NCBI RefSeq assembly: GCF_902635505.1
Contig: NC_045429.1
Coordinates: 132,428,804 to 132,492,803, forward strand
Source of the DNA: Sarcophilus harrisii
Taxonomy: Eukaryota; Chordata; Mammalia; Dasyuromorphia; Dasyuridae
DNA length: 64,000 bases
Direction of reading: 5' to 3'
Shown here: in pieces, positions 55,990 to 64,000 of the stretch
Position numbering within the stretch: position 1 is the stretch's first letter
Layout: each line of letters starts with the position of its first letter
Position numbers and translations under genes: made by a program
The notes under the pieces: model-generated
What the model saw: the letters and a program-made list of their open reading frames with translations, nothing else
What the model was told of the DNA's origin: nothing
The model's database searches: none

Positions 55990-57320
55990 TGACCATTAAA
56001 TATAAATGCAATTTTTTTAAAGATTTCCTTTTGACAAAGGGAGTTAGAACTGAGAAACCCATCTTGGAGCCATCTTTATAAAAGTAGCAAAATTTACAAA
56101 ATAAAAGAGATTGGAAAGACTAATGAATATATTTGTTTTGTTTTTTTTAAGTAAAAATTGTTTTTCTTCTCTTGATCCAAAAATTGATTTAAAAAAATAA
56201 CTGGAGAATATCATCTGAATCTTTTTTAAAAATGGAAAAGTCAGACTTTATATCGTTACCTTGGATAAGTTAAATAAAATTTAAAAACACATATACACAA
56301 CCCCTATAAACTAGACTTTTGTCCTGATCTTTGTCTAACTGATGATTCATTCAGCTACTATCTTTGTACCACACTCGCAATTTCAGTCATTGTAATCAAT
56401 ATCCGTTTCATATGGAAAGGTCTTGTTATGCTCATTTCTTATCACTTATGTATGATAAGATGACATTTTGCATATGGTTCTCTGTCTCAGAACAAATTGT
56501 CTGACAATGTTTTATTAGGAGGAAGCCCCTACAAATGCTTTTCTCTGTATTCATTCATTCATTAAGAACAAAGGATCTTTTGTGATGCAGTGTGGCTTGC
56601 TAATCCCAGTTCTTTACAGGGTCACCATTTTTATAAATTCTGTCATCCAGAACTGCTATAAAAGGAGATTTTGTTGATGGTGAGATTATATTTCAAAAAA
56701 GGTTTGAGAAGGGACTCCTTGATAGAGATGGTTTGAGTTTCTTCTGTCCCATTTACTAAGATATTGTACAGTGACAGATATCTGACATGTATTAAAAGAA
56801 AGCAGTTTGTACCTTTGCAGCATCTGAGTAATTTACCTGTGAGATCTCAGACTTGGTACCATCATGTAAAATTAAATGTTTGGTCTATTATATAATCTGC
56901 ATATAGATGCATAACTTATTAGGTCCCAGACCTCAGATGATTTATAGAGAGGGGGGTGGTAATTATGAGTGACAAGGAAAGAGAGAGAGAAAGGAAAAAA
57001 ATAACTTCATTGATACTATGTAGGAGATGGTCCAAACTATTTTGTTTCTATTTCTTGGGTTATCTTGTCATCTACTACCCCTGTCTATACCAATTACCAA
57101 TAATGGTACTTTCCCTGGAACCAGTTGATTGGGGAGTATGAACTTATTTGACTATCTAGATGATTTTAAACCATTCATGCTGTGAGGTTTATATACATAT
57201 ATCTTATCCATTCAAAATGACTATTTTAGGATCTCTTATTATACACCCTGTCATTCTGTCCAATCAAATCAATACTACATTTGCTTTTGTTAATTGCCAT
57301 AGCTACACTGTGACTGCAAT
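55990..57320. other. Unassigned intronic DNA
   Basis: Mostly unique. No exon with ERM similarity, RNA gene or clear repeat seen. Open frames at 56956-57141 and 57160-57471 lack domains. Confidence 0.4.
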
Positions 57321-57329
57321 CATCATACT

Positions 57330-57500
57330 TGTGAAATCCCCAAACAGAAACTTCCTTCTTTGGTCTCCATTCCCCTATGTAATATGCTTTTTCTCCCAAG
57401 CTTGCCTTGGAAGGCAGGAACTATCTCAATTTCATATTTGTTTTCCACCTAGCACAGTGACTGGCACTTAGTTTAATGAATACTTTTTCATTTATTCATT
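57330..57500 (+). mobile_element. L2 3' terminus
   Basis: CCTTGGAAGGCAGGAACTAT, CACCTAGCACAGTGACTGGC and ATTTATTCATTT. Confidence 0.7.
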
Positions 57501-57959
57501 TACCAGTCCATTTTCTCCCCAGACAATGCAAACTTTTTGAGGAGTAAAAAATAGGAAAGTAGTTCTGTGTATGTTGGGGAATAGAAAATAGTTTGTGATC
57601 ATTGTTGTTTATTAGGCCATTTGCCTTACTTCTTTTTTCTAATAGTTCTACTTCTAATACAAACTTAATTTTTAGATATCACAATTTGGGGAATTCATTT
57701 AGACAGCTCAGAGTATTATTTTACCCATTATTATACCATTATCTTATAACAAAAACCAGATTTAAATTTTTTATATATTTTTTTATGTATGCCATATAAG
57801 GAAATTCAAGGTGGGGGTTTTTTTGTGGATTTTTTTTTAAAGAAAAAAAATATGTTTAACACTATTTTCATCTCTGTTTCTTTTAAATTCTTGTATATAA
57901 TCATATCACTCCAGATATATTTTTTAAACACTTCTTTTTTCTCTGATCTCTTTTGGAGG

Positions 57960-58085
57960 GATGACTGGTATAGAAGAGCAATGGAAAAAGCCATTATACT
58001 TCAAATGAATTCAGAGTCTGAAGACTTGGATTCAAATTCTGTCACCACTTATGTGACTTTGAGCATCATTTCATTGCCCAAAGTT
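57960..58085 (+). mobile_element. SINE 5' half, sense
   Basis: GTATAGAAGAGCAATGGAAA, GACTTGGATTCAAATTCTGT and CTTATGTGACTTTGAGCATC. Confidence 0.55.
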
Positions 58086-58119
58086 CCTATGTCTTTCAAA
58101 GTTGTTTGTCTTTAAGTTA

Positions 58120-58720
58120 TTACTGTATAAAATGGTCTGGTTCTGTTCACTTCCCTCTGTGTCAGTTCATCTTAGATTTTTTTCCCTTTTTTTTTTAAAT
58201 TTTGCTGAGGCAATTGGGGTTAAGTGACTTGCCCAGGGTCACACAACTGGAAGTGTTAAGTGTCTGAGGCCAAATTTGAACTCATGTCCTTCTGACTTCA
58301 GGGATGGGGCTCTATCTACTGCACTACCCAGCTGCCCTTCAGTCCCTTTATTATTCCTTATGACACAGCAGTGTTGTACATTCATATATCATAATTTGTT
58401 TAGCCATACCCTAATTGATAGGAATTAGTTTCCAATTCTTTGTCAACTACAGAAATAATTGTTATAAATGTATTTGTGCATATGAGTCCTTTTCCCTTTT
58501 TAAAAATTTCTTTATGATATCTCCAGGTCAAAAGATGTATACGATTTAGTGACTTTTTGAATATAATTCAAAATTGCTTTCCAGAATGGTTGACTCAGTC
58601 ATAACTCCATCTATAATACTTCAATGTACCTGTTCCCTTCTCCACCAATTGTCATTTTCCTTTTTTTTAATCAGCTTTGCTAATCACATGGGTTTAAAGT
58701 AAAACCTCAGAGTTTCCCTT
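58120..58720 (-). mobile_element. L1 3' region, antisense, split by a SINE
   Basis: GTTCTGTTCACTTCCCTCTG and GTCAGTTCATCTTAGA at the left; after the SINE, ATTCATATATCATAATTTGT, CCCTAATTGATAGGAATTAG, GCTTTCCAGAATGGTTGACT and AAACCTCAGAGTTTCCCTT, all reverse-complement L1. Confidence 0.8.
58190..58345 (-). mobile_element. SINE nested in L1
   Basis: T-rich end, TTGCTGAGGCAATTGGGGTT, CTTGCCCAGGGTCACACAAC and CTGCACTACCCAGCTGCCC. Same family as 53632-53792. Confidence 0.85.
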
Positions 58721-58889
58721 ATATTTTTTTACTTACTTTATGACCAGCATAGTACTTTAATTACCTTGGGAAACATTAATGGAAAAGACAACAGAACCTT
58801 AATTTTCAATATAGTTTATCATCTACCATTTGACTAGCATATAAGAAACAGCAAGAGAAAGTCAACCAATGAAAGGGAGCAGTTGAGGA

Positions 58890-59065
58890 ACAGTGAAAAG
58901 AGTGCTGTATTTGGAGACAAAGACATGACTTTTACTTTGTGACAATGGGCAACTAAGTTATTTAAATTTTTCTGGGTCTCATTTTCCTCATTTACAAAAA
59001 GAAGGGAATAAAACAGTTGCCTTTTAAAGTCCCCTCTAGCTCTAAAGCTAGGGATCTTAAATAAA
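58890..59065 (+). mobile_element. MIR-type SINE, alternative tail, sense
   Basis: GTGACAATGGGCAACTAAGT, TTTCCTCATTTACAAAAAGA and GTCCCCTCTAGCTCTAAAGC. Confidence 0.7.
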
Positions 59066-59409
59066 AAACTCAACAACCATTTGGGACCATTGACCCTCCC
59101 TTGTTGACTTCCTTTGACTGTTCTTGTAAACCTAGTCTCAGTTGATAACAAATGTCTTTAGTCAACAAGGATTGAAGTTTCTATCACTTTTGTATTTGTT
59201 CCCCCAAACCAAATTCCTTTCCATAGAAGTTAGAAATTAATTATTTTTAGTGAGATTCTAGAATGTATAAAAGTTGGTCTTCACTGAGTTAGTTATATTA
59301 TTAAATGGAAAAAGAGTTTCAGCAGAAAAGTAAAACTTTAAATGCTAAGTTTCTAAATATCTTATAAGAGGTTGCATGATGTTTATAAAAACATGCTTAA
59401 CTTGATAAA

Positions 59410-59760
59410 ATGTTAGCCCTGATGGGGGAACTGAGAGGGAGAGAGAAAATTTGAACTCAAAATTTAAAAATAATTAATAAAAAGTAATGAGCAGGTTGAT
59501 TTTAGAAAAACATGGAAAGATTTGAGTGAAATGAGTAAAAGTATATAGTAATAGTATTGTTTGAAGAACTGTGAATGAATAAGACATTCTGATTATTATT
59601 ATAAATATATAATAGAAATATAAATTCTGATTATTATAAATATAAATGCTCAAGTCAACTACAAAGAACCTATGAAGGAAGATGCTATCCATCTCCAGAA
59701 AAAGAGTTTGGAACTTAAAATATAATCAAAAAAAAAAATAAAGTTGAATCTTTAAAATAA
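59410..59760 (+). mobile_element. Two adjacent L1 3' ends, sense
   Basis: The first ends GAGAAAATTTGAACTCAAAA plus A-rich tail near 59480. The second starts at AATGAGCAGGTTGATTTTAG and ends at an A-rich tail near 59760, resembling 38105-38520. Confidence 0.7.
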
Positions 59761-59779
59761 ATTTTTAAAAATATTTATT

Positions 59780-60495
59780 TGGTAAATATTTAATGAACTA
59801 TATACATATATATTTAAATGTATTAAGCAAAATAAAATAGTGTCTGTATGTTCATAATACAGAATTATGATTTGCCTTTGGCCTAAAAGTTAAATTCAGA
59901 AAAAAAAGTTTTTGAGTTACTTTTTATAATATTTGATTAATGCACTGATATTTGAGAGCTGCACTGCTTGTATTTTTGTGGGAAGTTTGGGGAGAGGGGG
60001 CAAGAAGAGGGATGTCCTAATTTAAAAAAAAAAATTAGTGAGTATGAAAAGTCTCTTTGGTACTTTGTAAGGGAAATTGTTAAAACTGAGCCATAGAATA
60101 CTGGCCTAAGCAGGGGAGATCCTGGTTCCAGGTAGAACCTAGAATGTGTTCTTTGCTTACCAAACCATTAAATGCCTCACTGGGAATCATTCTGTCAATT
60201 CCAAAGTATGTATTAAGTACGGACCCAGGGGCTCATCTGACAGGTTTGACCCATGCCCTTGCCGAAAGCATCCTCAAAGCTTTTTTCTCCTTGAAATTTG
60301 TCTTCAGCAGGTATCAGCTATTTCTGTGATTCCCTGCTTTAACTGGCCCTGGGGTGTGATAATAATCTTTTTTGGGCCCCTGGGGCTGGGGACCAAGTTG
60401 ATCTCCTGACTGTGTGCTTTTCAGTCCTTCCTTCCCCTTCCCATTTCAAGAATCTCCTTGTCAGAAGTGAATAGGATTTTTAAAAAAAATACCAG
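59780..60495. other. Unassigned intronic DNA
   Basis: 60080-60440 is of higher complexity and GC than its surroundings, with overlapping open frames at 60144-60409, but no domain and no consistent splice pair. Confidence 0.4.
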
Positions 60496-60499
60496 CAGG

Positions 60500-60590
60500 C
60501 TTATATAAACACATAGTTCTCCTGGTTCTGTTTGCTTCATTCAAAATCACTTTGTACAAATCTTTCTAGATTTCTCTGAGTCTGAGTACC
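60500..60590 (-). mobile_element. L1 fragment, antisense
   Basis: TTCTCCTGGTTCTGTTTGCT and TTGTACAAATCTTTCTAGAT. Confidence 0.55.
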
Positions 60591-60694
60591 TTTTTAAAAA
60601 AATCTCTTCCCAAAAGTCTCTTGTTTTTTTTGTTGTTGTTGTTACATTTTATGTTCCCAGCTACCTCCCTTTCCTCATGTACCATAGATGTGTT

Positions 60695-60695
<1 letters not shown>

Positions 60696-60730
<35 letters not shown>
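60696..60730. repeat. AC dinucleotide microsatellite
   Basis: About 16 AC units. Confidence 0.95.
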
Positions 60731-60734
<4 letters not shown>

Positions 60735-60830
60735 CGATTCAAATCAATAAACATTTATTAAGCACCTACTGTTTGCCAAGCACTGTGTTAATTTTATAAA
60801 GGGAACGTAAAAACAAATTAATGATTTTAT
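60735..60830 (-). mobile_element. L2 3' terminus, antisense
   Basis: CAAATCAATAAACATTTATT and GTTTGCCAAGCACTGTGTTA. Confidence 0.75.
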
Positions 60831-60839
60831 CCAAGATTT

Positions 60840-62055
60840 GGCTCTAGTTAAATAAAACACTTATTCAGTATTTTTGCAGAATTTCACTACTCATTTATTT
60901 CAAACTATGTTTTTGGACAGCTTGCATTCTTAGTTTGGGTTTTGAAAAGGTTAAAGTTCTGAGTTTTCCACTTGTGTTTTTAATAGAAAGATGGAAGAAT
61001 AAAGACTTCATGGCTGTACTTAAAAACAAAACAAAACAAAAAATACCAACCACCAAATCTTTGTGAGGCAAAACCATCTGGAATTTCCTCTTGAAGAAGA
61101 AAAAAAATTCTTTTTCAGGTGTCACTGCCATTCTTGCTACACACATTGCCTCATTGAGGAAGAGGCCTTATAGAAATGATTTTAAGATACAAGGTTGGTG
61201 ACATCCTTAAAGGGAGGGAGCTTTCTTTGCCTCTTTCTCAGTGACTGGCACCTGAAATGTTTACTCATTGATTTGTTGATTTTATACCTTGACTCCTTCC
61301 TTCCCTACTACAACAAAAAGGAAAAGAGCTAGCAAACTTCATGTGTCTTGATTTAAACTTCTCGTTTTTACATGACCACTCGTGTAACCAAACTTGAAGA
61401 TTTACAGAGAAAATGTCCCCATTTCTGATAAGTATGTTTTGGGGGACTCCATAATTTGCAAATCACAGAGCTAAATGTCACATCTGAAAAGTTTAGCTAC
61501 CTGATAGGGATAAAGGGAAAGTGTCCTTGAAAGATTATAGTTAGTTTATTTATTTGTTTGCCTTTTAGTATAGGTTTCTACTTTTATTAGATAATGTGAC
61601 TGTGTTTATAGAAAGACAGTTTAATGATGTTTATTTTTTTCAGTGTTTCCCATGTCAAACTGTACATTGCTATTCTAGATAGGCTTTTTTGTTGACCTTA
61701 GACACATAATGTCTGACATTCCTCAAACATTATTAGTATGTGGGGTCCCTGTGCCCTTTCACTCAGTTTACTGCCAGAGCCACACCCATGAATCTTTTCA
61801 CATTTTGACAACTGATAACTATCAGGAACAATATAACTGAAGATTATATGTCATTAACAACTAAGAAAATGACCCAAAGTTTACTTTGCAGGATAGGTCT
61901 GGAATTTTTGTATAGAGTGCAAGTCTTCAGATAAAAACAGCCTTGAGTGTATTTTTTTTTTTAATTTAAATTAAGTAGCAAGGAGGTTTGACCATCAACT
62001 TTACCTATTTACAACTTAAAATAGAACCTGAAGAATCTCTCCAAGAGAGTATGTA
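60840..62055. other. Unique intronic DNA
   Basis: No repeat family, exon or RNA gene recognised. Confidence 0.4.
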
Positions 62056-62074
62056 TGTGTGTGTTCCAAGAAAT

Positions 62075-62208
62075 GTTTAATAAACCGCTACTATGTGGTG
62101 GACATTACTAGGTGCTGGGATTAAAAATACAAAAAAGTAAAATAATCCCTATTCTAAAGAACTTTATATTATCACATAGGAGACAACTTGTGTATGTGTA
62201 TGTATGTA

Positions 62209-62243
<35 letters not shown>

Positions 62244-62460
62244 CTCCAGAATAAAGAGAAAAAGAATTTAGCAAATAATTAGTTAAATTCAAGTAGTTTT
62301 GGGGGAAAGGGCATAGGCAAATGGTATAAGAAGGTAGTGGTAAAATAGGGAAAAATGTCTTGTAGATTGTTGAAGATGTTGCCTAGAGGTACCTCTGGAA
62401 TGGAGTTATAGAAAGCAGAAGTAAAAAGGGAAGTGCATTTGAGATGTAAGTAACCAATTT
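62075..62460 (-). mobile_element. L2-like 3' portion, antisense, with microsatellite
   Basis: GTTTAATAAACCGCTACTAT, GGACATTACTAGGTGCTGGG and AAGTAGTTTTGGGGGAAAGG. It contains a GT/TA microsatellite at 62193-62242. Confidence 0.65.
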
Positions 62461-62464
62461 TATA

Positions 62465-63960
62465 TGTGTGAATACAGACACATATTATACAGGACACCCT
62501 GGAGTGGGGAAGCCCTCAATTCAAATTCTACCTTATTGCATACCTGGCTTTCTTCCCATGGATGGGCTCCCAACAGCCCCAATTCTTAAAGTGACTGAGT
62601 TGCCAGTCTTCATGGTACGGGAAATATCCATATGGATAAAATCATAGTGCTCTTTGGATACAGTGTATACAATGTATAAATTTAATGGATTGGAAAAAAT
62701 TATTTTTGGATTTCTCAAGATCCCTTGTGACTGAAAAAGATTTGTAATGCCCCATTCAAATAGGATTTGCCTTGTGGAATTGTGTTATCAGTGACAAAAT
62801 GAGTCCTGTTTCTAAGTCCTCCCTGGAAACATTTCCATGTATAGTTTTCTGTCTTCACTCTGGGGTTTAGAATTGCGAAAAAGATTGACATGATTAGTTA
62901 ATTTTGTTTGTAAAAAATTAAGTGTGCTCAATTTAAAAAAATGACATACATTCAAATATTTAGTTATTTCAAATTGATTTTGAGTCTATTAACTATTCTT
63001 GGAATATTTTAACAACATGGTTTTAAAGATAACATAAAAAAAATAGGCAAATTATACTTTCAGTTGCCTAGCAAAAGAAAGTGCTTACATACCAGTTGGC
63101 CCCACCTAAATATCAATTCTCTGGATGAAATCATGTTTGTTTGTATAGCCTTGTTTCAGTCAATATATTCTATTTGACATATTCATTCAGCAAACATTTG
63201 TTTAATTTTGTATTTTAAACTTGTGGAAGGATATTAGAGGAAAGACACAAAGGATATGATAACTATTTAAATTTCAGTTTACCTAGTGCTTAACTTTGAT
63301 GATTTTTTTTACTACAAAGCTTGGTATAAATTTGTCTGTGTATCAATAACAACATTTGTTAGCTCCCTTTAAAAAACAAAAGAAAACTTTTACCTGTTTT
63401 CCTGACAACTCAAAACAAGTTTAAAGATGTAAAAATTTACATTACATTTAGAAGGAATGATGATTTTTTCTCTTTAAATCTATGATAAAATAAATTCCTG
63501 GATTTGGCTAATCTTCTTTACTACTAAATTCCATTCCTATTGGGGGAAGGGAGGGAGAAAAAGAGGGAAGGGAGAGGAGGGGTGGGAGAAAGAGAGAGAG
63601 AGATTACTGAATTTATTCAGATTTTAATTCTTATGTGTTTCCACTGCATCCAACAACCCTCTTCCTTCACCAAGAATAAATACTGTTTAAATTGTAGCTG
63701 GGAGACAATACCAATAGTCTTGGATTACAAATTCTGGTTTTAAATTGTTTCATTTCCAGTGAGAGAGTACATTTGGCAACAATTGGATAAATTGGATAAA
63801 AGGTGAATCCTATCCATATAGTCTGGATTAGTTTGGCCATTTTAACATTCTATGGAAAAGAAAAAAAATGTCAGCAGTTATTAGGAACTGACTTTATGCT
63901 TTGTGCTAAGTGAGAAATGAATATTTCTCTCATATTTAACGAGTGATTATTGTATTAGGA
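62465..63960. other. Unassigned intronic DNA
   Basis: AT-rich; a GA-rich tract at 63541-63603. Nothing else recognised. Confidence 0.4.
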
Positions 63961-64000
63961 TCAAAGTTTTTCCCTTTCTCTGTTTCCTCTTCCAGATCTA
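63961..64000 (+). other. Acceptor-like sequence at the window edge
   Basis: A long pyrimidine tract ends in TTCCAG at 63995, a strong 3' splice-site match, followed by ATCTA. The expected next ERM exon begins with an Ile codon then Asn (AAT or AAC). ATC fits Ile but TA does not fit Asn, so this is probably not the conserved exon 3. It may be fortuitous or an alternative exon. Confidence 0.2.

Larger units (their letters stand above)
45366..64000 (+). other. RDX: Intron 2, left part
   Basis: From the GTAAGT donor to the window edge. It holds scattered SINEs, L2 and L1 fragments (listed separately) and long unique stretches. A search by eye for an exon beginning with codons for Ile-Asn-Val-Arg after an AG found none up to the edge. 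Confidence 0.6.

Noticed and set aside
57160-57471. 103-residue frame
   Set aside because: Its right end runs into an L2 3' terminus; hydrophobic but without recognisable domain.
60144-60409. Overlapping frames in a GC-richer intronic patch, considered as an exon
   Set aside because: No match to ERM residues and no acceptor/donor pair with a sensible frame.
1-64000. LTR retroviral or other capsid/envelope-bearing element
   Set aside because: No LTR pair, primer-binding site or gag/pol/env-like stretch was recognised. All reverse-transcriptase traces fit non-LTR LINEs.
1-64000. tRNA genes, CRISPR arrays or bacterial operon structure
   Set aside because: tRNA-like boxes occur only as SINE heads. 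Direct repeats are microsatellites or transposons. Composition and splice signals are those of a vertebrate nuclear genome.

Overview
The window is mammalian nuclear DNA, almost certainly marsupial. It is AT-rich and CpG-poor. It is packed with marsupial-type L1 3' ends, long L2 copies, RTE-like and zinc-finger-tailed LINE pieces, and many tRNA-derived CORE/MIR-type SINEs, some with a BovB/RTE-like tail. Repeat families were named from memory of their sequences, not from a database search, and the genus cannot be fixed. No bacterial, CRISPR, tRNA or rRNA feature was found, and no LTR or other virus-derived element was recognised.

Only one gene can be supported. A CpG island at about 43.38-43.96 kb carries tandem GC boxes and a 5' untranslated exon with a clean donor at 43667/43668. 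A second exon at 45284-45365 has a good acceptor, ends in a perfect donor and holds just four codons, M-P-K-P, before a phase-0 intron. That start and that intron position are characteristic of the ezrin/radixin/moesin (ERM) genes. Radixin (RDX) is favoured over ezrin (EZR), but four codons cannot settle it. The rest of the coding sequence lies to the right of this window.

Layout: 0-43 kb is gene-free upstream DNA made of LINEs, SINEs and simple repeats. Its main landmarks are an L1 ORF2/3' piece followed by an RTE-like piece (6.9-9.5 kb), a 540-bp GGAA array (13.4-13.9 kb), an antisense L1 5' half with ORF1 (14.9-17.2 kb), a degenerate trinucleotide array split by an L1 (17.5-19.0 kb), a nearly complete L2 carrying three later insertions (22.8-27.6 kb), a second L2 (29.4-30.7 kb) and a long antisense L2 with two SINEs in it (38.7-41.0 kb). 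43.1-45.4 kb is the promoter, exon 1, intron 1 and exon 2. 45.4-64 kb is the first part of a long intron 2, with SINEs, L1/L2 fragments and a perfect 103-bp tandem duplication.

No new biological system was found. The observations most worth a second look are the uninterrupted 60-base G run in the promoter, an out-of-frame upstream ATG that overlaps the ERM start, the nested insertions with intact target-site duplications, the 268-bp higher-order unit in the trinucleotide array, and the 3' end shared by a LINE and a SINE.
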